From contig CM035351.1 of assembly GCA_020137815.1 (NCBI GenBank), positions 973,751-1,037,750 of the forward strand: a stretch of DNA of 64,000 bases. Reading direction: 5' to 3'. This DNA comes from Hormiphora californensis. Its lineage: Eukaryota; Ctenophora; Tentaculata; Cydippida; Pleurobrachiidae. The notes under the pieces were generated by a model. The model saw nothing but the letters and a program-made list of their open reading frames with translations, had not been told where the DNA came from and ran no database searches. Positions 36,481 through 48,084 of the stretch are shown here, piece by piece (the first letter of the stretch is position 1; each line of letters starts with the position of its first letter). The translations under genes were made by a program, and so were the position numbers.

Positions 36481-37280
36481 AGACAGAGAGACCTAATCAT
36501 CATACATACCATCCCTTCTATCCTCCTCGAACGCAGAAATTACCAACGCGAGAATGTTGCGGACCTATAGAGCCCGGGGCGGGTCAAAAATATCATGAGA
36601 TTGCGTCGGCGAGATGCTAGATTATAGATACCCACACACCTTATATTCATCATTTTGTGAGATTATGTATCGGGGACTTATATAGGTACCACTGCTTGCT
36701 TTGGCATAATAAATCCCTAGTACTACTACTAACTGCAACTACTGCACTGGCTGCACTCCACAAAAAGGGCGATATATTGGCGAATTTCTAATTAGTTATT
36801 GGTTGTTCCCTAATTTTCACTTGGCGTATACTTTTTGCGACAATTAATTTATGTTTAATTATGAGTATTATTGGCACAGGGGTGGTCAATCCCACACACT
36901 GCTGGTAACACGTTTTAGGTATTTTAAAAAAAACGAAGTGCTTATCTGGAGGGATGGGAATTTGAAAACCCCCAGGAAAATCCTTACCTTTGTTTTACAT
37001 AGATATGTTTTGTATTCCACAGGGGCTGGGGGGGAGTTTCAAGTCAAATAGTTAAATTAATCTTCCCCCCCTCCCTCCAACTAGCATTTTAGATATTATC
37101 ATTTCCCTGGAGCTAAATAGAAATAGGTCGTACATCATACATAATGTTGTGACACACTCCATATGTTCGGTCATAATTGTGTTTTTTACACAACTCTCAA
37201 TGAGAAAATACACCCACTATACGAATATTCATTAAATCAGACTCATACTTCTATGTAATTTATTTTGTTAGCTCCTATTT

Positions 37281-37396
37281 TAGGAACCGACCAAACAAGT
37301 AACAAACGGAAACCAATCAGAAACTCGTTATTTAGGTCATACTGACTGGTTATCACCAATCAGGGACCCGTATTCCGGATTCGGGTCCGGTTCCTG
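37281..37396. mobile_element. MITE of the CAGGAACCG family, present only in second copy
   Basis: Ends AGGAACCGACC (left) and GGTCCGGTTCCTG (right) match the TIRs of the element at 7189-7286. The interior matches its reverse complement (CTCGTTATTTAGGTCA ... CCAATCAGGGAC). The first copy has the empty site TAGCCCATATTTTAAATCG at about 24235-24252. Flanking TATTTT / CATATTT is a plausible TSD blurred by read errors. Confidence 0.82.
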
Positions 37397-37896
37397 TCAT
37401 ATTTATAAATCGCCGGCGCGGTCGAGCACAAAATGCCCCGTCAGAGATATCGAGATGCTTTTGGAAATGTTCAATATGCGTTCTTTGCCAGGCCAGCAAT
37501 TGTTTAATTGTGGTGGACCCCTTGCTGTTTGAACACCTACAAGACCTCAATATAACACGAGATAAGATATATCTAGGTTGTTCTTTTACTAATAATTGTG
37601 CAAATGAGAATTGTTGACCGTCCATTTTTCCACAGCAGGACACAGCACTTACTGTATTTGTATGTTTGTGGCGGTGTTCTTCATGCTTCTTCAATACCAC
37701 ACCTTTACTATTAATCAATAACCGAGTTTCCATGTCTTTTTATCTGGTACAACGAAATGACAAAAAAGGACGGCCAACATCAAAGTAGAAGCGGTCGCGA
37801 AGATTTTGAAACTGCACCGCTTTGCTGCACCGCGCTAAATCTTTTTATTTGGCTTGACGAAAATTTAACGCGCGGCGCAACTTTTTAGTTGGATCT

Positions 37897-38206
37897 AATA
37901 GGGATTAGGGATCCCTAAAAAAGTTCAGTATTTACACACGCGTTTTAACACAGTCTTTACACAGTCGTTACAACACCCGAGCGCCCGCGCCGCTCTGGGT
38001 GTAAGACTGCGTCTTTCGCACTCATTTGCAGCGTTTTTCGTCGGAACTTTTTTCGCCGCCGCTCAATTTACTCAATTTTGCAGCACACATCCCAATATTT
38101 TCTTAGAAAAAAGCCGCAAAACGCGCACGCAGCCGCTCTGGTGTAATGCTGTGTAAAGAATGTGTAAACGCTGTGTAAATACTGAACTTTTTTAGGGATC
38201 CCTATC
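37897..38206. mobile_element. 310-bp TIR element, present only in second copy
   Basis: Perfect inverted ends of about 30 bp start TAGGGATCCCTAAAAAAG (left, about 37907) and finish in the reverse complement (about 38175-38205). The interior is GC-rich, without frames. The first copy reads TTGGATCGCGAAAC straight through at 25178-25191, so the two copies differ by presence of the element. TSD unclear, possibly TA. Confidence 0.78.
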
Positions 38207-38371
38207 GCGAAACTCATATCACGTTTTGATCTTTATTTTAAACTTCAGTTTTTCCAATTTTCCAAATCTCGAGTCCGTCACGCGTGCGGTTTACAGGCCT
38301 TAGGCGTCCCTCTGCCATGTAACCTTCACTTCCGGTTATTAGTGTTATCTCTTTGACTCCGTTCCCACTAA

Positions 38372-39047
38372 AATGTCCTCAAGAAGTCGCGAAGAATATT
38401 GAGCAACAGCGATCATACCTTCAAGACCTCCCCATAATTCTACGGGCTGCCGGAAAAAGTTTTCAGATGCAAATGTGCGTACCGAAACGACAACGAAAAG
38501 TTGATACCCGAAGCAAATAATAAGGAGGGGAGTTGGTGAGCAACAGTCAGGCGCTCCAGAGTTCTATTCAAAATAAAGAACGATGCTCTCACTCGAATGA
38601 GTGAGACTTGTCAAACTTGAAGCTGAACTTAAAGCGTAAAGCAGTCTCATTCTGAACCGAAAGATTCGTTTACAATGTGTCAGACAGAGCTTCGAAACAC
38701 TGGTCCAAGATCTAGAGCGTATTTAGAAGTTCCCAGAAAGATCTCATAACCATTCAGGCGGCATACTGGAAATGCCTAGAGACAAGCGATCGAGGATCTC
38801 TTAAATGCACTAAATATGTCAACCAGTATAGTAACTCAGGTCAGATAAAGAAAACTGTGAGTTACAACTGAGGAGAAGGACGCGAAAGTGCACGGTTAAA
38901 CAAGTCCTCAAATCTTCCAAGACATCATTCCAAAGACCGTGTTATAAAGAAGTCAGAGCTACAGCAGCTGGCCCGTATTTATCCTTGCTCAAAGACCACT
39001 TAACAAACACCCCGGTTTAAGTCCTATAATTCGATCCTCTCAATAGA
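38372..39047 (+). pseudogene. Coiled-coil gene, degraded duplicate
   Basis: Collinear with 25381-26064 with about twenty visible small indels; no frame longer than some tens of codons survives. The following MG..AASK start is also recognisable near 39049. Confidence 0.85.
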
Positions 39048-39309
39048 AATGGGGGGTTGTGCGGCCTCCAAAAAAGCACCAGGGTAGCTAAGCGTGTCTT
39101 ATGTGTACCAGTCGATTTGGTGGGTTTTAAGTGGGGTTTTCTTTGCACATGAAACTGTGAATGTAATATATTCAGAATGTATCTTTTTCAACTTTTTATT
39201 CTTTTGTTATGCAGCATTATATTATGAGCCAGGACTTTTTTCACCAATCCCTGCATTTTGTACCCTTTTAACCACCCCAATTCCTTCCTAACAAACTCTC
39301 CCTCCTAGG

Positions 39310-40163
39310 GATGAAGGGCGCGGTTAACCGACACACAACAATCCTGTATCAATACAACCTACCTCAAGGGACCTGCATGAGGCTCCGTGCCCAAGAATAG
39401 GTCCCCTCTCCACTCATTCCCGGAGTAACAACCCCCGTGGTTTATACGGCTTCCCCCCCTCGGTCCTGGCCGGTCCAGTTTTGGCGGATAAGGACATAAA
39501 GGCGGGAAGTGAAACACTGATATGAAGTTCTACGCTTGATGGAAAAGTGAACAGGGTGTCTCAATTATGGGGAATACAAGGTATAGGAAGGGATGCCAGT
39601 GAACCCAGTTGGTTGGACGGGATCAAGGGAAGGGGTCTTCTTGGGAAGTGGGACCCCAATCACTGCGGGTGCTGATCCCCGTGGTCACAGATGGAAACGG
39701 GACGATAAGGGTCCCTGTGAAAGTGTTCTGGTAAAAGCGTCCTTGGAGTTCGTGGGGATAAGCGGCGGGATCGGGCGAGTGGGCCATTCCTGGGGGTATG
39801 GTGGATGCGGAGACTCGTTAGTGCACCTTGCGAAGAGTTTGGGGAAGAAGCTTTGGCCGCCCTAGATTGCCTAAAGCGGACAGGAACGAGTAATGAAACT
39901 CACAACAGCTCGTCGCTGGGTCGGGGGACGACTCTGTACCGAGGCTAACGACGTGGACGACCCCAGGAACACTGATAACGCCTGGATGGAAACTGTTGCT
40001 GTGAACTTCCACGATGCCTCTGAGAATCTGTTTCTTCTTTTAACTGAAGCTGGTGATGATGCCGGGCTGTTAGCTGGATATCAATCGACATCGATAAGCT
40101 GTCTGCAACCATGTACAATTTATTTAGGCTGCTGCGGTAACCATAATAAGGTCTCACTGGTAG
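39310..40163 (+). pseudogene. NUDT9: NUDT9-like paralogue 1, degraded duplicate
   Basis: Corresponds to 26327-27181. Short in-frame stretches such as [20 protein letters not shown] (39957 onward) survive between indels. Order and orientation as in the first copy. Confidence 0.85.
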
Positions 40164-40757
40164 TCCATCAAATCTGACAAGAAAACCATGTGTTTTGCTG
40201 CAATTATTAATGTCCTTGCAATCTATCTATCACACAGAAAAGGTTTGGTGTAGTTTTAATTTTTGTGTGTTATTTAACAAGAAAGATTATAATGTTTTAA
40301 GCACAGTTTAATGTATCTCTTTTATCAGATCACACACACTAATGTAATAACGTGTTTGCGTTTCTATCTAGTTGGGCGTTGTTGGGTGTCTCTATGTATT
40401 CCTTGTTGCTTCCTTCCAGAATACAGTGTATCCGTTTTCCTGTGGTGTGGTAAGAGTAAGGGGTCTTATTATTACAGTAATTGAATAGACCCACCTCCAT
40501 TTATAATGAATGTGTAAATGTTCAAATCATCGTTGTAAATATAATGTTCTATCGTATCAGATTCATTTCAAGTGTTTTTATTTGACCCCAAATTGGTTCG
40601 TTTCGTTCTTAATTTCCTTCCTTCTTCCCTCATTTTCCCTCTCTTAAGCCCAGTCTCACCCATATCAAAAGGATTCTCTTTCTATCCAATCTCTTTTCAA
40701 ACCATTCTCAATTATTCCACCTCTAACGAACTCAAGATATCCGTAGTGGACCGTCTG

Positions 40758-41594
40758 CTCATGTCCCTACACTCCAGGTGCCTAACTTCGCCCTACGGGT
40801 TACGGCAAGGCGAAGAGGATCCCGGTTTCCAGATTCCAAGGTCCCCTGGTCTGTTTCCTACCCCGAATACTCTCACCTGCCCTCTATACCATCCCCCTAG
40901 TTGCCGCTGGTCTCGGTTGGGCTGAACCCAGAGAAAGGACTTCAAGTTCATCTCTCATGGAGGACGGTAGGCGTTCCGTGCTGGGTGAGTACCAGGTTGA
41001 GGATGGGATGCAGTGAACCCAGTTGGTAGGACAGGTCAAGGGAATGGGTCTGCTTGGGAGTGGGACCCAATCACGCTGCTGACCTGTGGGTAACCAGATG
41101 GAAAACGGGACGAGAAGGGTGCTCCGTGAAAGTGTCTGGTAAAGGCTTCCGGATGCGATGGGGGATGACGCGGCGGGATACGGGCGAGGGGCCAATCCTG
41201 GGGGTATGGTTGACGCTTGGAGACTCCTGTTTCGTGTCACCCTGCGAAAGAGTTTTGGGGAAAAGCTTTGGGCGCCTAGATATGCCTAAGCGGAGCAGGA
41301 ACGATTAATGAAAACTCACAAAACAGCTCTTCTCTGGTCCTGGTACGACTCTTTAGCGAGGCTAACGTGGACGACCCATGAACACTGATCACAGGCCTGG
41401 ATGGAACTGTAAAGCAGTGAACTTCCACGATTACTTCTGGGGATCTCTTTTCTATTTCTCTCTTCATTTAACTGAGGCTGGTGATGATGCCGGGCTGTTA
41501 GCTGGATCACCCGCTAATAGCACACTCCCCATGTACGCTAGTCACCAACTTGTAAAATGTGCTGTTGAGAAACTGGGGAGTGTGATTTGGTAGA
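40758..41594 (+). pseudogene. NUDT9: NUDT9-like paralogue 2, degraded duplicate
   Basis: Corresponds to 27767-28594, frameshifted throughout; the AATAAAATAAAC polyadenylation region is preserved near 41745. Confidence 0.85.
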
Positions 41595-42181
41595 AGAATA
41601 CCGCTGAGAGGAGAGAGAGAGGAATGAGACGGGCGAGAGAGAGAGAAAGAGAGAGATAGAGACAGAGAGAGGAGAGAGAGAGAGAGAGTAGAGGATTGAG
41701 TGGTTTGTTTTTCCTACTAATGTAGTGACCCCCCGGATAACGCTGGAATAAAATAAACACTAAAAATAGAACCAAATCCAGTGAGCTCTGTTCTCTTTGT
41801 GCCTTTCCGCTTTCCGTGGGTTGTTTCTATTCTTTGCGTTTTCTTTTTCTCGTATTTGTATACTTATTTCTTGGGCATCTGTGTGGGTTTGTGTTGTAGT
41901 AGTTTAGAGTGTTTATTTATCGTTTGAAGTGTGTACTGTTTTTACCTGTAAATTTCCGGAAATTTGCCCAACAACTTACTTACTTGGCCCGATAACCTCT
42001 GTTTCAATCTGTTCTACCCTATCTCTCTGATATATTTCGTCTGTCCCCTCTAAGATCTTTCTCTCTTTTTCACTTTTTTCTGACCTCTCTTTCTCTATCT
42101 TCTTTTGCTCCTCTCATCTCTCTCTCACTCTCGCTCGCTTCTCTCTCTCTCTCTCTCTATCTCTTTTCTCATCTCATCTCT

Positions 42182-42221
<40 letters not shown>

Positions 42222-42341
42222 CTCCTCGATCTCCTCTCTCTCTCTCCTCCTCTCTCTCTCTCTCTCTCTCACTTGTTCTGCTCACACTTTCCACGACTCA
42301 TATCATCTCTATTTTTCTCCTCCGTTTGTTTTTAGTTTGGT

Positions 42342-45337
42342 ATGAATCTGGCACTGTTGCCGGGGTCTGCCGACGTTGTTGCCACGGGACTTTACTTTGT
42401 CACATTTAACCAAGACGCCACGTCTCTGGCTGTGGGGACATACACCGATATCGGCTGTTTACCTTAAATGGACATGACAAATTCGATCAGACTTACGAGT
42501 TTACAGGTTCGTTTTGTGTCACACTCTGTTTTTATGTTTAAAGAAAGGCCGCACAGACTTTATAATTTGGAGGTGTTGAAGAGACAATGGTAGATATCGC
42601 CAGTTTTGAGTAGTTATTAGAAACAAAGAGAGGAAATAGAGAGAGAGAGAGTGATAGGGAGAATGTGGGTGTTCCGGCGAGGATGAAAGAGAGCCGGAGA
42701 GGAGAGAAGAGAGAGAGGAGAGAGGTGAGAGAGAGATTGGAGAGATATAATGAGTACTTCCTTCAAACACACCGAGATACACCATGTGCCCACCATGTGT
42801 GTTTACTGTAATTTGTGTGTTTGTTTGTGTGTGAAATATGTCCATGTTTTATCCCAACCTTCCGTTCCCTCTCTTCCCCTATACAGTATACATTATACCT
42901 TGCCTTGCTGCCCCCCTGCCTTGCCCCACCTTCTCTCACCGCAAATGCGGATTGTAACATCAGGGACCAGTTACAAAATTGAAACCTGGTATAAGTGTTC
43001 AATGAAAAACTAGTTCAAAGTTTCTCCTTTGGAGTGCTGATTGCGCTACTTTCATCAATTCAATCGATCACGTGATCGAAAATGTCAACTCGTGGTAGGG
43101 TTCACCCAGGAGGTGGTGTGCCCAGTTTGTCAAGAACTGATGTCCGTTTTAATTTTGTACCTGTAGCGTAAACATCCTATACCACCCCTCTCACTCCTAT
43201 AATACCACGTCACCCCTTTCACCCCCCTCATTACTCCAGGTGAGGATGTATGCATTGTGGAGCGACTCTTCTCCTCCTCTCTCATCGCTATGGTATCACT
43301 ATCAGCACCCAGGAAACTGAAAGTCTGCCACTTCAAAAAGGGAACAGAGATATGCAACCACTGCTACCCCAATACTATCCTGTCTGTGAGACTAAATAGA
43401 GCGAGGTTGTTAGTGGTACTTGAGGAGATCATTGTATATTCACAATATAAAGGATATGAAGGTGAGTTAGTTCAGTTGTCTAATGTAATTGTCTTGTATC
43501 ACAATTCTCAAAGTTCATTTTCATCGAATGGAAGATAGGCATTGGCATTATATTGTTCGGAACGCCCCTAGATGATTGAATACAGTCGTTATTAGTTTCA
43601 TGTAGTTTACCCTAATCCCCTGCATCGCGATGACACGCAATTTATCAGCTCGAACATGAGTTGTTGTATTTCCGGTTACCATGGAAAAACAACAACCATC
43701 ACAACCACGTACATCTTTGTATATGTGGCTATCATCCATTCTTCAGAACTATATCTTTAGCAGCTTCAGACCTTCCTATCTTGTTCTCAGAAAAGAGTTA
43801 AATCACAGAGATTTTAAATCTACTGTCTTCCGATTACGTCACTGCATCTAAGAAACAAACAAACAAACAAACAAACAACAACACTATACACAATAATGCA
43901 TTATACATGTACAATAACACATTATACATGTTCACATATTCAACTGGCAGTGTATTGATGGTGGCCACATTGCAGTACAATTTAGCATATTATAATGTCT
44001 CCAGTTACACACACACAGCCCACATCAAAACTATTCCACCTCTTCATCGCTCTTTCTTTCTTGTTTACAGTTTCCGTTTATTATATAGCTGTGTAACACG
44101 CACGACCAATGCTTTTATCTAGTCTCTCTTGTCTCCTCTATACCTAACTGTTTCTTTCTTCAATCTTCCCACGATGTTTTCCTAAGTGGTATGCTACTTT
44201 AACAAGCTGGTAATATCGGCTGATAATTATAACAACCTCTCTTCTTGAAGTATATGGCTGTCACTTGTGTCACATGAAATTAGAATCATTATTAACCAGG
44301 ACTATATATATTATAATCGGTATTCTCGACTTTATACATGTGTGCCTGGGCCAATTATACTAGACCCGTTGGTACCCTGCCTTTGTAAAAATGTAAAACT
44401 TCCAAGAGCTCTTTCTTTGTGCTATGCACGTAGAAAGGAGGGGGTTTTAGGCTACTAAATCACATCCACTTCCTACACCTGCCCCCTCCCTCCTCCTTCC
44501 AGGTACTCCACAACATACGAGACAGCCTCCACCCTAGAAGGAATTTTACTCTCTCTACAACGTGATAAACTCATACCCTCCATACCCTGGAGTCAGGACA
44601 AATCGGCGAAGTCCAAGTATTTGAACACCCTCAATCTTGACGCATGACGACATGGGATAGCACCCATGACACCCCCCCTCGCCGCTCTTCATCATTCACT
44701 CCTCGGGCTCCCTCCTTGCCAGTCTAGTGAGAAGTGGCTACCTTAATCAGGATTTCAGTATACCAAGGTGGAACCAAGTTTCAACTGAGACGTGTGTTAA
44801 AAGGTGTGCTTGCTATTACTCTCTGAATTTAGGCCCTGATGACCGTGTAATGTCCGCAATCACGTACACACACGAGACAATCCCATCTTTAAACTGGCAT
44901 GTATGGTGGTGGGACAATCACTGTGGCGGCAGCGGCTGAGGGTGCCGCGCCACTCACCCCCTGAGTCCCATCCTGGGGTCAATCACCTTGGACGCCTTGT
45001 CAGCACAGCTTAGTTTACCTCCCTCCCAGATGACGATCCGTCCTTCACCCCAAGGGAGGTCATTCGCACATGTTAGTTACCGACAAGCGGGCCTCCGGTC
45101 ACTATGCGCCTGACAAAACAACAGGGAACTGCTAGTGGCCAGTTCTGACTCCTATCTCTACGTCTATAACATTGACCAAAGGAGGGCGGGGAGTGTGTTT
45201 TGTCGAACAACACTGTATGCTTGCTGCCAGTGATCCCAGTGAGGATTCCCTACCCACTTCGTCTGTAGAGCAACCCTCAAACAGAGCCAAGGAGCGGAGA
45301 GGACCGCCTTCATATTCAAAAACAACTACTACTATTG
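42342..45337 (+). CDS. WIPI2: WIPI2-like gene, second copy with the readable 5' exons
   Basis: Exon 1 (ATG 42342 to 42506) begins [12 protein letters not shown] and continues [15 protein letters not shown], the first propeller blade, with one small deletion before [19 protein letters not shown]. Exon 2 (43240-43461) reads [20 protein letters not shown] and [20 protein letters not shown], blade 2-3, with an apparent 2-base deletion just before its donor. Exon 3 (about 44503-45337) matches 31272-32102 but is frameshifted many times. Combining the clean parts of both copies shows the locus encodes an ordinary WIPI2-type protein. Confidence 0.85.
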
Positions 45338-46462
45338 TCCGTGTGCGTGTGGGATAAATTTAAAACCGGGGATTTATGCCACTGCAAGGGTATGACCCTG
45401 ACCTGACTGCAATATATCTCTTTTGAGAGAAAATTCAAACTCATGATTATGTTATAAAAGACTCTGTAGACTGAGATAGAAAGAGAGCGAGTTATTAAAC
45501 GGCCATTGTTCAGCCTGATTACACTGGAAATGGTCTAAACCAGAAAGCAGCCGAGTAATCTTTTTGGTATGTTCTATACTATGTGTGTTAGGATATAGTT
45601 TTTCGAATACAATATATAATATTATATTGATTTATTGTAGCAAGAGAGAGAGAGAGGTGTCTCGCCGGTTTGTATACAAAGGGGTCTATATATTGAATTT
45701 ATTTCCTGTTATGCAGTATGTGAATTTAAATACAGTTTGTCTGCCAATTATCTTGTTATTTTTAGACTCCAAGAATGAGTGCGACTTGACAATAATACCA
45801 TCTGAGCCACATCCGGTTATTACCACAAGGTCGTCCTTCCCTGTCGCTGTTTGTTGGTTACATCATTACCAGTGATGCGCGACTAGCAAATTCCGGGCGC
45901 GGTTTAACTGAAAGTGGAAGGTGTCAGCACTATTGGCACGCGCAATAAAATATGCGCAATTTACCAAAGTTGATGAACGCCGCCGCGCGCGAATTGCCAG
46001 TCATTTTCAAATTCACAAAATTCATCTTTTTGATTTCCAGCGCAAGATTTTAACTTTTTTAAATGAAAAAAATTCGTCTGGGCTCTGGTTTCGAAATCCA
46101 CTGCCCTATCCCCCTGTTTGTGCTTGTGTGCACCTTTCAGTGGGCTCTCCGTCGTATTGGCCGCCCAAAGCTTTTCCACAAATCCAAAAAGCATTCAATG
46201 GCTGCGGACTGCTGTCTTAGACGTCGTGACAACGCTTAATGCGGCGGCCAATATACGAACACCACTGTTTGAAGTGTTATCTACGCTAAAGATTAAATAC
46301 TTACCTTTGATTAAATTTAAGTGTGTTTGCTTAGCGCAGTCCATGGCGTTCGGCAATAAAACAATAAGCCACTACCGTCCTTCTGAATCCAAGTAGCACA
46401 AAAGAGAGATAGAGAGAACAACCAAACTAACACTCATGTTGTTTAGGTATTGTGGCGTTTTC

Positions 46463-47150
46463 ATGAAATTGGTTGAGTTTCTCTCTTCTCCCAAAAATCA
46501 AGACCATCCCACACCATCCTCTGTTGAAAGATTCATCCGTACTGGCTTTGTAAAGGATCTTGATAACGAGGCAGGTCGGCTAACACTTGAGACAAACGGG
46601 CCGATTCACGAGGTCGAGGGCAAGCTAAAGTCTGTTTATGACAATGTAAAGTTGGTTGGGATTAGTAGTACTGCTGCGATTAAAGGAGCTGCAGTAGCCA
46701 TTGTTGGCGGTATTGGTACTAAAGGTGTCATCCGCTTGGTACAAGATGAAGATTCTGTCTGTGTCGATGGAACCGTGTCTGGCCTGGAGCCAGGTCGATA
46801 CCAGGTTTCTGTCAACGAATTTGGTGACATTTCGAATGCATGTCTTTCAACCGGACCCATCCTGTCTTCAGTGGACAAAGTAGACCAAGGAATTTTGGGT
46901 CTAATCGAAGCAGACGGTTCAGCGGGTGAAACGAGGTTTTTCTCTGAAAGTCAGAAGCTTGACATTTCTGATTGTATTGGTCGATCACTTGTACTTCAAT
47001 CGGTTGAAGGTTCAAAAAGGTGGCGTGTGGAATTATAGGTCGGTCACCGGGGTCGCTGCTCAGAATTCCAAGAGGATCTGTGCGTGTGATGGAAAGGTTA
47101 TTTGGGAGGAACAGGTGTTTGGACCCTATGCAGTTGCCCCTCCGACATAG
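46463..47150 (+). CDS. CCS: CCS-like copper chaperone for SOD, lacking the domain 1 CxxC
   Basis: Start ATG 46463 (MKLVEFL). Domain 1 keeps the HMA-like length and ends in KLVGISS, but the MTCxxC copper site is replaced by a stretch reading SQNQDHPT. Domain 2 is SOD-like (AAVAIVGGIGTKGVIRL, DGTVSGLEPGRYQVSVNEFG) but the metal-binding His loop is missing. Domain 3 retains the CxC motif (ICACDGKVIWEE, about 47080), the element that delivers copper and forms the disulfide in SOD1. Two single-base frame changes between about 46985 and 47065 interrupt the conserved CGIIGRS region. The frame ends at TAG 47148. A truncated first copy is at 33257. Whether the breaks are real is open. Confidence 0.82.
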
Positions 47151-47393
47151 TAGAGTCAGTCCTAGGTGGTGGAGTGGAGTTTTCCCTTCTACAGAGGGGA
47201 GGGAGTTGCTGCTCCACAGAAGTTTTATATTTGACAGTGCTGGATACTGAATTGAGTGATATATTGTATTTTCCTTTAAAACCTAGATATTTCAGAAAGT
47301 CTCTCTCGAGTGTTATGTTTACGAGTATTTTACAACCCTAACCCCCTTCTCTCTCACACTTTAGCCCAATCACCATGTAAACTCAGCAGAGAC

Positions 47394-47943
47394 ATGACGG
47401 CTACTCCCTCCTCATCCAATGAGGAAAATAAGAACCCAATTCTGGAGAAACGTCATAAGATCCGTGTAGCGAAACTTGTTTTTGCAGCTGGAATCGGAAC
47501 TATCGGACTTCTTGCTGGCTTTAAAATGGGGTATAGCAGCTCGAAAAAGAAGTACGGCATGTCGGTCCGAGTCAATGGGGTGGGGGTTGAACCCCGTGAA
47601 ACTTGCTAGCAGGGCCCTCAAGAAAGCAACCCTTATCACAGTTTCATGTTTTATGGTTTGGTATAGGGGTGTGGCTCTTGCCAGCGGGTTGTACTCCTCA
47701 AGATTGGAAGAACTTTTCGAGAAGGAAGTGGAGAGAGAAGAGCAGGGAGATTTACAATCAGAGCAGGGTGTTTTGAAACAGAATATAGACTCGATTGAAA
47801 GTGATATTGCTATGTTAGAGAGTGACCAGAGTTCAGAAGTTTTGGTTGATAAGGCACAGACACTTGATGGAAATAATTTTTTTATACTTAATAAATTTGT
47901 TAGCTCGTTTCTAATAACTAGTCCTTACCCTTACTTGCCCTAA
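47394..47943 (+). CDS. TMEM242: TMEM242-like mitochondrial membrane protein, one frameshift
   Basis: ATG 47394 follows an acceptor-like CTTTAG. The frame shows a TM helix (AKLVFAAGIGTIGLLAGFKM), then after a one-base change in a G run (about 47575-47590) LASRALKKATLITVSCFMVW, GVALASGLYSSRLEELF and a Glu-rich tail. Order of helices and LASRAL / YSSRLEE spacing fit TMEM242, an inner-membrane protein implicated in ATP synthase and complex I assembly. The tail after about 47850 is longer than in vertebrate homologues, and the stop at 47941 is the first in frame. It lies 142 bp before DHODH on the same strand. Confidence 0.72.
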
Positions 47944-48084
47944 CTATACCCCCTGTATCTAGCCATGTTTCTTATTCCCTGCTCCCTGCTTCCCCCATTT
48001 CCCTATTCACTATTCCCTTCTCTCCCTTTTCTCCCTACCCCCCCCCCGGGCCCCCTAAATGTCTCCCTCCATGATAGCTGTGCG

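Larger units (their letters stand above)
36021..46816 (+). repeat. Second, error-rich copy of 23000-33615
   Basis: Collinear with 23000-33615 through p66 tail, spacer, coiled-coil gene, both NUDT9-like genes, WIPI and CCS. Single-base indels occur every few tens of bases in coding and non-coding sequence alike up to about 46550; beyond that the match to the first copy is exact until the gap point. It differs from the first copy by whole mobile-element insertions on both sides. Best explained as the alternative haplotype placed as gap fill from a raw long read. Confidence 0.88.

Noticed and set aside
36021-46816. Genuine segmental duplication with pseudogenised genes
   Set aside because: Indels are as frequent in spacers as in exons, the first 260 bp beyond the switch point match exactly, and a 100-N gap marks the join; assembly artefact is simpler. 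Not fully excluded.
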